Shown one piece after another: positions 16,453 through 25,097 of a stretch of 64,000 bases of DNA; positions within the stretch are counted from its first letter, which is position 1, and the number at the start of each line of letters is the position of its first letter. The position numbers were made by a program, and so were the translations under genes. Under the pieces are notes generated by a model, which saw only the letters and a program-made list of their open reading frames with translations, did not search any database and had not been told where the DNA came from. Origin of the DNA: Pseudomonadota bacterium (lineage in GTDB: Bacteria > Pseudomonadota > Gammaproteobacteria > Steroidobacterales > Steroidobacteraceae); NCBI GenBank assembly GCA_018241525.1, contig JAFEDR010000011.1, forward strand, positions 248,001 through 312,000. Reading direction: 5' to 3'.

Positions 16453-18474
16453 TCAACGCGCGCGCAGGTGCGCGTCGAACCAGCCGACCACGCGCGTCAT
16501 GACGTCGGCCTGGTTGGCGCGCTTCAGGAAGAAGTGGCCCTCGTCCGGGTAGACGACGAACTCGGTGGGCACGCCGAGCCGGCGCAGCGCGTTCCAGTAC
16601 TCGTACGACTGGCTGATCGGCACCTCGGCGTCGCGGTCGCCGCTGACCAGCAGCGTCGGGGCGCGCACGCGCTTGATGAAGGTCATCGGCGAGCTGCGCT
16701 CGTACACCTTCGGGTCGTCGTACACCGAGGCGCCGAAGTACGGGATCATCCAGGTGTCGATGTTGTTGGTGCCGTAGTAGCTCAGCCAGTCCGAGAGCCC
16801 GGCGCCGGCGACGCCGGCCTTGAAGCGGTCGGTCTGCGTCAGCGCCCACATCACCATGTAGCCGCCGTAGCTCCAGCCGTAGATGCCGACGCGCGCCGGA
16901 TCGATCGGTGCGCTGGCCTCGACCGCGTCGAGCCCGCGCAGGATGTCGCGCAGGTCGCCGTAGCCGAAGTCGCGGACGTTGGCGCGGGTGAAGGCGTCGC
17001 CCTGGCCGTAGCTGCCGCGCGGGTTCGGGCGGAACACGAAGTAGCCCTGCTGCGCCAGCACGGCGTCGTAGGAATCCGGACTCGACGGAAACAGCGGGTA
17101 GTGGGCGAACGCGGGCCCGCCGTGCACGTCGACCACGAGCGGGTAGCGCCGGCCTGGCACCACCTCCGGCGGCGCGACCAGCATGCCCTCGACGTCGAAC
17201 TCGTCGCTGCGCCAGTGCACCAGGCTCGCGGCGCCCGTGATCGGCCGCACCGCCGCGTTCAGGTGCGTGATCGTGCGCCAGTGGCCCGGCGGACCGGTCG
17301 CGACCTCGGGCGGCGCCGTGTACGACTGGCGGATGACCGCGGACTGCGCGCCATCGCGCGACAGCGAGATGCCGGCGTCGCCGGGCGCGAAGCCGAGCAG
17401 GCTGTTCGCCAGGATCATCTCGGGTGCGCGCCACAGCTCGCGCTGCGTGTGCGCCTCGACGTCGATGCGCGCGAGCACTTCCTCGCCCGCCGCGAACTCG
17501 GTGGCCGTGAGGTAGCGCGCCGAACCGTTCCAGGTGATCGTGTGCACCGAGGCCTTGAGCCCCGGGGTGACGGTGACCGGCGCGCCGCCGGCCGCGGCGA
17601 TCACCGCGACGTCGCCGCCGGTGATCGCCTCGTCGCTCATGAGCCCGGTGATGTAGGCGATCCGCTGCCCGTCGCCGGACCAGCGCGGCGAGGCCACCTG
17701 CAGCGGTGGGTGGACGAGCGGCGTCAGCGCGCCGCTCGCGGCGTCGAGCAGGTCGAGCTCGGCGACCCACCAGTTGTCGTCGCCGGAGCCGCGGGCGGCG
17801 CTGACGACGAAGCGCCGGCCATCGGGCGACCAGTCGAACTCGTAGACGTTGAGGTCGGCGGGCCCGAGCAGGCGCGGCTCGCCGCCGCCGGCGGGGATCA
17901 CCGCGAGGCGCTGCTCGTAGACCGTTGCCCCGAGCACGCCCGCGTCGCGCGCGAGCGGCAGGAGCGGGCTCGGCGTGCGCGGCGCACCGGCCGAGTACAG
18001 GAACGCGATCTCGCGGCCATCGGGCGACCAGCGCGGGGTGTCGAGCGGGCCGTGTGCGTGCGTCAGGATCCGCGCGTGGCTGCCGTCCGCGGCGGCGACC
18101 GCGATCTGCGGCTGCTCGTCGGCGCCGGTGGTCACGAACGCGATCTCGCGGCCGTCCGGCGACCAGGCGACGCCGTGCTCGTCGCAGCTCGCGCCCGGGC
18201 AGGCGGTCAGGCGCCCGACGTGCGCGCCGTCGCGCGCGTCGGCGAGGAAGAGCGCCGAGACGTCCACCGTCGCGCCGCCACGCGTGCCGGCGACGACGCT
18301 GCCGTACACCACGCGCCGCCCGTCCGGGGAGAGGGCGACTTCGCTGAGCGGATGCACGGCCGCGAACGCATCGAGTGCCCGAGCGATGCCGGGCGCTTCG
18401 GCGCCGATGGCCGGCGCGGCAAGGAAGCCGAGCGCGAGCCCGGCGGCGGCGAGCGGACCCGTGGTTGACGGCAT
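16453..18474 (-). CDS. S9 family prolyl oligopeptidase/DPP IV-type serine peptidase, exported
   Basis: 673 residues with a signal peptide (AAAGLALGFLAAPAIGA). Residues about 35-400 form a WD40-like beta-propeller with repeated SPDGRRVVYGS, WSPDGREIAFV and WSPDGRRFVVS motifs. The C-terminal alpha/beta hydrolase has the catalytic triad S535 (GWSYGG), D615 (GDRDAEVP) and H647 (DEGHFF). It should trim peptides in the periplasm. It is convergent with the upstream lipoprotein and divergent from the lipoprotein at 18628. Confidence 0.93.
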   Translation of the reverse strand: MPSTTGPLAAAGLALGFLAAPAIGAEAPGIARALDAFAAVHPLSEVALSPDGRRVVYGSVVAGTRGGATVDVSALFLADARDGAHVGRLTACPGASCDEHGVAWSPDGREIAFVTTGADEQPQIAVAAADGSHARILTHAHGPLDTPRWSPDGREIAFLYSAGAPRTPSPLLPLARDAGVLGATVYEQRLAVIPAGGGEPRLLGPADLNVYEFDWSPDGRRFVVSAARGSGDDNWWVAELDLLDAASGALTPLVHPPLQVASPRWSGDGQRIAYITGLMSDEAITGGDVAVIAAAGGAPVTVTPGLKASVHTITWNGSARYLTATEFAAGEEVLARIDVEAHTQRELWRAPEMILANSLLGFAPGDAGISLSRDGAQSAVIRQSYTAPPEVATGPPGHWRTITHLNAAVRPITGAASLVHWRSDEFDVEGMLVAPPEVVPGRRYPLVVDVHGGPAFAHYPLFPSSPDSYDAVLAQQGYFVFRPNPRGSYGQGDAFTRANVRDFGYGDLRDILRGLDAVEASAPIDPARVGIYGWSYGGYMVMWALTQTDRFKAGVAGAGLSDWLSYYGTNNIDTWMIPYFGASVYDDPKVYERSSPMTFIKRVRAPTLLVSGDRDAEVPISQSYEYWNALRRLGVPTEFVVYPDEGHFFLKRANQADVMTRVVGWFDAHLRAR

Positions 18475-18627
18475 CGGCGATTCTCCCCGGCAACGGCCTG
18501 CGCCGATTCTAGGCGAGCGGCGTCCGCTCCGGTCGACCCGACCGTTGCGCCCCGACCGCCCGCTCGCGCGATAAGATCCGTGTCCCGGACGGTCGTGTGC
18601 GCGGCCGCCGGTTTATCGGAGCGGGCC

Positions 18628-19323
18628 ATGCGCCGATTCGCCTACACCGCCGGTGCGCTGCCGGCGCTCCTCGCGGGCTGCGCGCTCCCGGGCGCGGTGA
18701 CGCCGCGGCACGCCGAGGCGCCGCCGGCTCCGGTCACGGCGAGCGCTCCCGCGACCCCTGCTGCGGGAGCGCCGACCGCCGCGCCCGAAGCTGCCCCGGC
18801 CGCGACGTCCGTGGCCCCGACACCGGCCGCGGCCGCACCGGTGCCTGCGAGCACGCCGAGCGCGCCGGTACCGGCCAAGCCCGCCGCGTCCGCGAGCCCG
18901 GCGCCCCCCGCGCCACGGCCGCGCGCGCCGGCGCCGGCGGCGAACGCGCCAAGCCCGCCCACGACGGTCGCGCCGGCACCGGTCGCCGCCGCCGCACCGG
19001 CGACGTCCCGGCCACCGGCCGGCCCGCCGCCCCTCGACCTGCAGACGCTCGAGCAGCGCCTGCGCGACACGCGCGCGGTGGGCGTGTTCACGAAACTGTC
19101 GATCAAGAACCAGGTCGACGATCTGCTGACGCAGTTCCGCTCGTTCCATCGCGGCAAGGTCCCGCCGACGCTGCCCGACCTGCGGCAGAAGTACGAGGTG
19201 CTGCTGCTCAAGGTCGTTACCGTCGTACAGGACGGCGACGCGCCGCTCGCCGGCGCAGTCGCCTCCTCGCGCGAGGCGATCTGGGGAATCCTCTCCGATC
19301 CGACCAAGTTCGCGTCCATCTGA
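18628..19323 (+). CDS. Alanine/proline-rich lipoprotein
   Basis: 231 residues. The lipobox PALLAGC sits about residues 12-18. About 110 residues of low-complexity Ala/Pro/Thr linker follow. The C-terminal ~95 residues (LDLQTLEQRLRDTRAVGVFTKLS through KYEVLLLKVVTVVQDGDAPLAGAV) form a small helical domain. The long linker suggests an envelope-spanning anchor with a distal functional domain. That domain is not one I recognise. The next gene, a small secreted protein, follows after 22 bp with its own ribosome-binding site. Confidence 0.7.
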   Translation: MRRFAYTAGALPALLAGCALPGAVTPRHAEAPPAPVTASAPATPAAGAPTAAPEAAPAATSVAPTPAAAAPVPASTPSAPVPAKPAASASPAPPAPRPRAPAPAANAPSPPTTVAPAPVAAAAPATSRPPAGPPPLDLQTLEQRLRDTRAVGVFTKLSIKNQVDDLLTQFRSFHRGKVPPTLPDLRQKYEVLLLKVVTVVQDGDAPLAGAVASSREAIWGILSDPTKFASI

Positions 19324-19345
19324 CCCACCGATCACAGGAGCGACC

Positions 19346-19594
19346 ATGCTTGCCCGTTCTATGCTCGGACTCGCGGCCGCCGGCTGCCTCGCCGCGGCGA
19401 CTGCGGCGGCGGCCGACAACACGGCCGTCGGCCAGGACCTGAAGGCGACGATCGCGCTGAACGGCTTCCCGTGCGACCAGGTGGTCGACTCGAAGCGCAA
19501 CGCCGACAGCGACTACACGGCCACCTGCAAGGACGGCCACCGCTACCGTGTCTACGTCGATGCGAGCGGTCGCGTCGTCGTGCAGCGCCTCTGA
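19346..19594 (+). CDS. Small secreted two-cysteine protein
   Basis: 82 residues, preceded by an AGGAGCG ribosome-binding site 5 nt from the ATG. Signal peptide SMLGLAAAGCLAAATAAAA. The mature region has two cysteines (in NGFPCDQV and YTATCKDG) that could form one disulfide, and ends with beta-strand-like HRYRVYVDASGRVVVQRL. Its TGA is 2 nt before the ATG of the amidohydrolase gene. No function known. Confidence 0.7.
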   Translation: MLARSMLGLAAAGCLAAATAAAADNTAVGQDLKATIALNGFPCDQVVDSKRNADSDYTATCKDGHRYRVYVDASGRVVVQRL

Positions 19595-19596
19595 GG

Positions 19597-21381
19597 ATGG
19601 CCGCCGTCGGCGAAGGAGCCCCGCCCGTTTCCCACGCCCCTGCCAGCGTCGCGCCGCGGCGCCGGTCCCTCGCGCGCGCGCTCGCGCGCGCCCTGGGCCT
19701 GCCGGCCGGGCTGCTCGCCGCGCTCGCCACGAGCGCCGGCGCCGCACGACCGCCGGCCGCCGAGCTCGTCCTGCGCAGCGGGGCGATCTACACCGTCGAC
19801 GATGCGCGCCGCTGGGTGGAGGCCGTCGCGATCCGGGGCGGCCGCCTCGTGTACGTCGGCGACGACGCCGGCCTCGCGGCCTACGTCGGCCCGCGCACGC
19901 GCGTCGTCGACCTGCACGGACGGTTCGTGCTGCCCGGCTTCCAGGACGCGCACATCCACCCGATCAGCGGCGGCATCCAGGCCAACAGCTGCAACCTCGA
20001 GGGTCTGCAGACCGCCGAGCAGTACGTCGCCGCGGTCCGCGACTACGCCGCCGCGCACCCGACGGCGGCCTGGATCACCGGCGGCGGCTGGCTGATGTCG
20101 GCGTTCGGTCCGGGCGGCCGCGCGCGGCGCGAGCTCCTCGACGCGGTGGTCCCGGACCGGCCGGTGTACCTGTCGAGCAGCGACGGCCACACCGTCTGGG
20201 TGAACTCGCGCGCGCTCGAGCTCGCGCACATCACCGCCGACACCCCCGACCCGAGGGACGGGCGCATCGACCGCGACCCGCAGACGCACGTGCCATCCGG
20301 CAGCCTGCAGGAGGGCGCCAGCGCCGCGGTCGACGCGATCCTGCCGCCGCGCTCGCGCGCCGAGCGCCTCGCAGGTCTCGAGTACGCGGTGCGGATGCTG
20401 AACGCCTTCGGCATCACCGCGATCCAGGATGCCGCCGTCTACGAGGACGACCTGCGTGCCTATCGCGAGCTCGAGGCGCACGGCGGGCTCACGCTGCGGG
20501 TGGTCGCGGCGCTGTGGTGGGAGCACGGCGAGGGACTCGAGCAGATCGAGCGGCTGAAGCGACTGCGGCGCAGCTACCGCTCGGCGCTCGTGGACACCGG
20601 CTCGGTCAAAATCATGCAGGACGGCGTGCTCGAGAACTACACCGGCGTGCTGCTCGAGCCGTACCTGAGCGGCGACGGCGGCCGCGGCATCCCGATGGTG
20701 GAGCCCTCGCTGCTGCGCGAGGCCGTCACGCGGCTCGACGCCGAGGGCTTCCAGGTGCACTTCCACACGATCGGCGACGGCGCGGTGCGCCAGGCGCTGG
20801 ATGCGATCGCCGCGGCGCGCGCGCAGAACGGCGACCGCGGCCACCGCCACCACCTGTCGCACCTCGAGCTGATCGATCCGGCGGACGTGCCGCGCTTCCG
20901 CGAGCTCGGGGTCGCGGCGAACTTCCAGCCGCTGTGGGCCTACGCGGACCCGTACATCCGGGACCTGACGATCCCGTTCCTCGGCGCTGAGCGCTCGCAG
21001 CGCCTCTACCCGATCGGCAGCCTCTATCGCAGCGGCGCGCTGCTGGCCTTCGGCAGCGACTGGAACGTCTCGAGCGCGAATCCGCTCGAGGAGATCCAGG
21101 TCGCGGTGACACGCATGGACCCGGCCGGCGGCGATGCGGCGCCGTTCCTGCCGGAAGAACGGATCGCGCTGCCGGAGGCGATCGCGGCATTCACGATCGG
21201 CAGCGCCTACGTGAACCGCCTCGAGCGCGAGGCCGGGTCGCTCGAGGTCGGCAAGCGCGCGGACCTGGTGGTGCTCGACCGCAACCTGTTCGCGATCCCG
21301 GCGGCCGAGATTGGCCGCGCCCGGCCGCTCGTCACGCTGTTCGGCGGCCGGGCCGTCTACGGCGACCTCGGCAAGCTCTGA
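19597..21381 (+). CDS. YtcJ-like amidohydrolase (amidohydrolase 3 family)
   Basis: 594 residues. The metal-binding HxH is H119/H121 (GFQDAHIHPISGG). Later family landmarks are SVKIMQDGVLENYTG, FQVHFHTIGDGAVRQALDAI, HHLSHLELIDP, FGSDWNVSSANPLEEI and the C-terminal GSLEVGKRADLVVLDRNLF. The N-terminus has a hydrophobic stretch (LPAGLLAALATSAGAA) after a basic region, consistent with export. This family hydrolyses cyclic amide or carbamate substrates, but the substrate of YtcJ-type enzymes is generally unknown. The start is nearly abutting the upstream small gene. Confidence 0.87.
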   Translation: MAAVGEGAPPVSHAPASVAPRRRSLARALARALGLPAGLLAALATSAGAARPPAAELVLRSGAIYTVDDARRWVEAVAIRGGRLVYVGDDAGLAAYVGPRTRVVDLHGRFVLPGFQDAHIHPISGGIQANSCNLEGLQTAEQYVAAVRDYAAAHPTAAWITGGGWLMSAFGPGGRARRELLDAVVPDRPVYLSSSDGHTVWVNSRALELAHITADTPDPRDGRIDRDPQTHVPSGSLQEGASAAVDAILPPRSRAERLAGLEYAVRMLNAFGITAIQDAAVYEDDLRAYRELEAHGGLTLRVVAALWWEHGEGLEQIERLKRLRRSYRSALVDTGSVKIMQDGVLENYTGVLLEPYLSGDGGRGIPMVEPSLLREAVTRLDAEGFQVHFHTIGDGAVRQALDAIAAARAQNGDRGHRHHLSHLELIDPADVPRFRELGVAANFQPLWAYADPYIRDLTIPFLGAERSQRLYPIGSLYRSGALLAFGSDWNVSSANPLEEIQVAVTRMDPAGGDAAPFLPEERIALPEAIAAFTIGSAYVNRLEREAGSLEVGKRADLVVLDRNLFAIPAAEIGRARPLVTLFGGRAVYGDLGKL

Positions 21382-21394
21382 GCCGGCGCGGCGC

Positions 21395-21964
21395 TCAGCC
21401 TGCCGGCGCGCCGCAGGCCTTGCGGAAGTCCGGGTCGACGTACAGATGACCGAGCAGTCGCGGGAACTCGTCGGTGTAGTGATTGATCGCCGCCGGGATC
21501 GCCACCGCTCCCATGAACGAGGACTTCCACTGGTCCTCGTCGCGCAGCACCTTGTCCAGCAGCGTTTCGCCACCGCGCATCACGACGAACCGCGCCGCGA
21601 CCGCCGTCGTGCCGGTCGAGAAGCTCGCGCCGTGCAGCTCGTTCTGCACGAGCTCGCCGCTGACCACGACCGGCGCCGACTCGCTGTAGCGACCAGCCGC
21701 CTTCAGGTCGCGGATCAGCGAGTCACGCAGGTACTGGGAAAAGGTCGCGCCGGTCGGCGGCTTGACGGTGCTGCCGCGCACGCTGACCTCGCGGTCATCG
21801 GCGGGTGGCAGCGCGGCAGCGGCCTTGAAATCGCCGACCGCCAGCGACTGCGTGCAGCCGTCGCGCAGGCCGACGATCGTCGCCAGCGTCGCCTGGTGCT
21901 CGTTGAGCGGCACCGATACGCAGCCGCCGAGCGCGAGCGCTGCGGCCAGGACCAGCATCCGCAT
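21395..21964 (-). CDS. Lipoprotein of unknown function
   Basis: 189 residues with lipobox LALGGC (lipidated Cys near residue 15). The mature part includes GDFKAAAALPP, FSQYLRDSLIRDLKAAGRYSESAPVVVSGELVQNELHG and RFVVMRGGETLLDKVLRDEDQWKSSF, a pattern like accessory outer-membrane lipoproteins that share a common 'generate and secrete' fold. It starts 8 bp after the stop of another lipoprotein, so the two are probably one operon. No specific role can be named. Confidence 0.75.
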   Translation of the reverse strand: MRMLVLAAALALGGCVSVPLNEHQATLATIVGLRDGCTQSLAVGDFKAAAALPPADDREVSVRGSTVKPPTGATFSQYLRDSLIRDLKAAGRYSESAPVVVSGELVQNELHGASFSTGTTAVAARFVVMRGGETLLDKVLRDEDQWKSSFMGAVAIPAAINHYTDEFPRLLGHLYVDPDFRKACGAPAG

Positions 21965-21972
21965 GGTCGCTC

Positions 21973-22605
21973 CTAGTGGCCGAAGGCCGGGTCATTCGAG
22001 AGGTTGAGCAGCGCGTTGCTGATCGCCTGGCGCGTCACGGTACCGATCGCCTCGCGCGCGCTCGCGGCCTTGGTCGCGTTCTGCGGTGCGCCCTTGTTGC
22101 CGATCGTCGTGTGGATCGCGTGCTGCACGACCTTGGTGATTTTCGTCGCCTTCGGTCCCGCCAGGTACTCGACGGTGCAGACGTAGCCGTCGACGACCTC
22201 GCTGCCGACGAGCCCGAAGGTGGCGCCGGTCGCGACGCCCTTGCCGATCGCGCCGCCCTCGCTCGTCACCGGCACGTTGTCGAGCACGATGCTGAGGATC
22301 GCGCCGCCTTCCACGGCGTCGGGGCTGACGCTCGTGAACAGCCCCGTCGCGATGACGGCGTTGCGCGCATCGTCCTGCAGCAGCGTCGTCGCGCGTGCAT
22401 TGGTCGAGCCCTTGGTATGGAACGACCACAGCAGCTGCACCGGGCCCGGCGTCGCGGGCTTGTGGTATTCGCTGGCCGCGACGTCCTTGACCGCGTTGTC
22501 GACGTACATCGTCGCGCAGCCGCCGAGCAGGGTCGCGCTGGCGAGCAGCGCGAGGGCGCGAATGACATGCGCGGCGCGGCGCGCGCGCGAGGCGTGGTGC
22601 TGCAT
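21973..22605 (-). CDS. Lipoprotein of unknown function
   Basis: 210 residues from the ATG at 22603-22605, which has a GGGGGAG ribosome-binding site. Lipobox ATLLGGC follows a basic, hydrophobic N-terminus. The mature protein contains LLQDDARNAVIATGLFTSVSPDAVEGGAILSIVLDNVPVTSEGG and a glycine-rich GKGVATGATFGLVGSEV hydrophobic stretch that may insert in a membrane. Same strand as the next lipoprotein, with 8 bp spacing. An AT-rich patch upstream (about 22630-22645) may hold the promoter. Confidence 0.75.
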   Translation of the reverse strand: MQHHASRARRAAHVIRALALLASATLLGGCATMYVDNAVKDVAASEYHKPATPGPVQLLWSFHTKGSTNARATTLLQDDARNAVIATGLFTSVSPDAVEGGAILSIVLDNVPVTSEGGAIGKGVATGATFGLVGSEVVDGYVCTVEYLAGPKATKITKVVQHAIHTTIGNKGAPQNATKAASAREAIGTVTRQAISNALLNLSNDPAFGH

Positions 22606-22701
22606 GGTCTCCCCCGGATGGAACCGTCGATCAATACTTAATTTTCTGGGGACTCTAGCAGAAGCGGCTGGCGCCGCCATTTGCTGCGCTGCGGCGTCGG
22701 G

Positions 22702-23097
22702 TCAGCCACCAGCGTCGGCCGCGCGCGGGGCGAGCACGGCGAGCACCGCCGCCGCCGCGAGCAGCAGCGGCACGTCCCCGGCCAGGTGCATGCGTTCCAT
22801 GGGCATCACGGCCGCCTGCACGGCCATGATCCCGCCGTGCACGACGCTCGACCAGACGGTGAACCAGATCAGGCTCGCGTGACGCGCCGGCTCGCGCGCT
22901 GCCCGGATCAGGAACACCCCGAGCGTCGCGTACAGCCCGGCGATCATCTGCTCGTACGCGCCCTGCCGCGGCGACCAGGCGAAGCCGGCCGGCCAGAGGC
23001 GCATCAGCGGGTAGACGAGGAGCGCCACGCCGCCGAACGCGACGAGCACGATCTGCAGGGCCCGGGTTCTCGTGGTGGCTTGCATCCGGCTCTCCAT
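22702..23097 (-). CDS. Small integral membrane protein, DUF6632-like
   Basis: 131 residues with four hydrophobic segments: LQIVLVAFGGVALLVYPL, MIAGLYATLGVFLI, SLIWFTVWSSVVHGGIMAV and LLLAAAAVLAVLAP. The SLIWFTVWSSVVHGGIM segment, with its histidine, matches my memory of DUF6632 proteins. An in-frame ATG at residue 5 (MQATTR) is an alternative start. Function unknown. Confidence 0.65.
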   Translation of the reverse strand: MESRMQATTRTRALQIVLVAFGGVALLVYPLMRLWPAGFAWSPRQGAYEQMIAGLYATLGVFLIRAAREPARHASLIWFTVWSSVVHGGIMAVQAAVMPMERMHLAGDVPLLLAAAAVLAVLAPRAADAGG

Positions 23098-23220
23098 GGT
23101 GGCCTCTCGCTCGTGGCCCCCCGATCCTAGCGCGACGCGGGTATCCGGCTATCGTCGCCGGCTCCGCGCCACGGCCGGCCGAGCCCGTAGAATGCGACCT
23201 CCCGATCCGCCGAGGTTCCC

Positions 23221-24900
23221 ATGATCGAGTCCTGCCGATCGTTCCGGTTCGCGGCGACCGCCCTCGGGGCGGTCGTGGCGGCGTTCCTTCTCGCGACCCC
23301 CGCCCGCGCCGAGGCGCCGGCCGGCGCGTACGCCGCGCTGCTGCAGCTGTTCGCGGACTGGCGCACCTTCGAACGGCCGGCGCTCGATGCGGCCGGCGTT
23401 CCGGACTTCCGGCCGCCGGCCATCGCCGCGAAGGCCACCGGCCTCGCCGCGATGCGGGCGCGCCTCGCCGCGATCCCGACCGCCGGGCTCACGCCGGCCG
23501 AGCAGGTCGACCACCGCCTGGTCGAGGCCGAGATGAACGGCCTCGACTTCGACCTGCGGGTGCTGACGCCGTGGGCGCGCGACCCGAGCTTCTACGCGAA
23601 CGTCTACGCCGAGCAGAGCGACACGCCCTCGCACGAGGGCGCGGCGGCGCGGCCGGCGATCGACCTGTGGACCTACGCGTGGCCCTTGTCGAAGGCCGAC
23701 GAGGCGCGCCTCGCGCGCGAACTCGGCATCGTGCCGCCACTGCTCGCGCAGGCCCGCCAGAACCTCAAGGACGGCAACGCGCGCGAGCTGTGGAAGTACG
23801 GTTCGCGCGCCTTCCATGAGCAGGCGGAGGCGCTCGCCGCGCTCGCCCGCGGAACGCTGACGCTGCGCTCGACGGCCGGCACCTGGACGGCCTCGACCCG
23901 GACGGCGGGTGCGGCGCTGAAGGAGGCGGTCGAGCGCGCGCGCCAGGCGTCGGCGGCGTTCGCGACCTGGGTCGAGGGCGAGGCGCCGTCGAAGACCGGC
24001 CCGTCCGGCGTCGGCCGCGAGCAGTACGACTGGTACCTCGCGCACGTCCACCTGGTGCCGTACACCTGGCACGACGAGGTGGTGCTGCTGACGCGCGAGC
24101 TCGAGCGCGCGCAGGCGGCGCTCGCGCTCGAGGAGCACCACAACCGCGACCTGCCGCCGCTCGAGCCCGCGCCGGACGCCGCCGCGTTCCGCGCGCTGTG
24201 CGAGCGGCGCGTCGATGAACTGGTCGACTTCCTGGTCCGGCGCGGCGCGGTGCTCGCGCCGCGGCCGACGCTGCGCGCGACGATCGCCGCGCAGATCCAG
24301 GAGTACGCGCCGCCGGGGCACCGCAACTTCTTCCAGCAGGTCACGGCGCGCGAGCCGACCCTGCTCTACACCCACCAGTACCACTGGCTCGACCTGGTGC
24401 GGATGCGCGACGAGCCGCAGCCGAGCCCGGTGCGCCGCGGGCCGCCGCTCTACAACATCTGGGACAGCCGCGCCGAGGGCTTCGCGACCGCGTTCGAGGA
24501 GATCGCGATGCACGCCGGGCTCTACGACGCCAACCCCCGCGCCCGCGAGCTCGTCTGGATCATGCTCGCGAACCGCGCGGCGCGCGGCCTCGCCTCGCTG
24601 CACTCGCAGGCGAACGAGTTCACGCTGCAGGAGGCCGGGGAGTTCGCCGCCCGCCACACGCCGCGCGGCTGGGCGCCGGCCGACTCCGACCTGACCGGCT
24701 TCGAGCAGCTGCTCTACCTGCGCCAGCCGGGCTACGGCTCGAGCTACGTCACCGGCAAGCTGCTCGCCGACCGGCTGATCGCGGACTGGGTCAGGGCCTC
24801 GCCCGGCAAGCCCTTCGACCTGCGGGCGTTCATGGAGCGCTTCAACGCCACCGGACTGATTCCGGTCAGCCAGATCGACGCCGAGCTGACCCGGCCCTGA
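23221..24900 (+). CDS. DUF885 family protein lacking the usual zinc motif
   Basis: 559 residues with a signal peptide (AAFLLATPARA). The overall order FADWRTFERPALDAAGVPDF, QLF and a late EGFATAFEEIAMHAGLYD followed by ARELVWIMLANRAARGLASL fits DUF885, a family of presumed zinc peptidases. The HExxPGHH-type element expected before EG(W/F)A is replaced by THQYHWLDLVRM, so metal-dependent catalysis is doubtful. A strong hairpin follows the stop. Confidence 0.75.
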   Translation: MIESCRSFRFAATALGAVVAAFLLATPARAEAPAGAYAALLQLFADWRTFERPALDAAGVPDFRPPAIAAKATGLAAMRARLAAIPTAGLTPAEQVDHRLVEAEMNGLDFDLRVLTPWARDPSFYANVYAEQSDTPSHEGAAARPAIDLWTYAWPLSKADEARLARELGIVPPLLAQARQNLKDGNARELWKYGSRAFHEQAEALAALARGTLTLRSTAGTWTASTRTAGAALKEAVERARQASAAFATWVEGEAPSKTGPSGVGREQYDWYLAHVHLVPYTWHDEVVLLTRELERAQAALALEEHHNRDLPPLEPAPDAAAFRALCERRVDELVDFLVRRGAVLAPRPTLRATIAAQIQEYAPPGHRNFFQQVTAREPTLLYTHQYHWLDLVRMRDEPQPSPVRRGPPLYNIWDSRAEGFATAFEEIAMHAGLYDANPRARELVWIMLANRAARGLASLHSQANEFTLQEAGEFAARHTPRGWAPADSDLTGFEQLLYLRQPGYGSSYVTGKLLADRLIADWVRASPGKPFDLRAFMERFNATGLIPVSQIDAELTRP

Positions 24901-24906
24901 GCGTCC

Positions 24907-24935
24907 GCGCGCGGGGGGCGTTGCCCCCTGCGCGC
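24907..24935. terminator. Hairpin downstream of DUF885 gene
   Basis: A 13-bp stem (GCGCGCGGGGGGC with GCCCCCTGCGCGC, one G-T pair) and a GTT loop, 6 bp after the DUF885 stop. It lies between that gene and the convergent 43-residue gene, so it could end transcription from both sides. No T-tract. Confidence 0.6.
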
Positions 24936-24955
24936 GCGACGGCCAGGCCCGGGGT

Positions 24956-25087
24956 TCAGCGCGAGGCGCGGTGGCGGTACCGGCCGAGCCACCGGCGCCA
25001 GCGACGGGCGGCCACCCCGATCGCGCCGGCCCCGGAGATCGCACCCGAGGCCGCGAGCGTCACGGACGACAGGCAGAGCGGGCACAT
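24956..25087 (-). CDS. 43-residue CxxC membrane micropeptide downstream of DUF899
   Basis: Starts MCPLCLSSVTLAASG, then a hydrophobic AISGAGAIGVAA, and ends with a basic tail (RRWRRWLGRYRHRASR). A strong GGAGGGACC ribosome-binding site precedes the ATG at 25085-25087, and it follows the DUF899 stop by 10 nt. The CPLC motif at the N-terminus, one short membrane helix and the basic tail are clear. I have seen similar CxxC mini-proteins beside thiol-related genes but cannot name a family. Likely made with the DUF899 protein. Confidence 0.65.
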   Translation of the reverse strand: MCPLCLSSVTLAASGAISGAGAIGVAARRWRRWLGRYRHRASR

Positions 25088-25097
25088 GGTCCCTCCC

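Noticed and set aside
18571..18578. ATAAGAT as a -10 box for the lipoprotein at 18628
   Set aside because: The nearest TTGCGC is 21 nt away, outside normal spacing, and no sigma-28 -35 element precedes it.
22624..22650. AATACTTAATT as a second sigma-28 promoter
   Set aside because: No GCCGATAA-like element at the right spacing on the minus strand.
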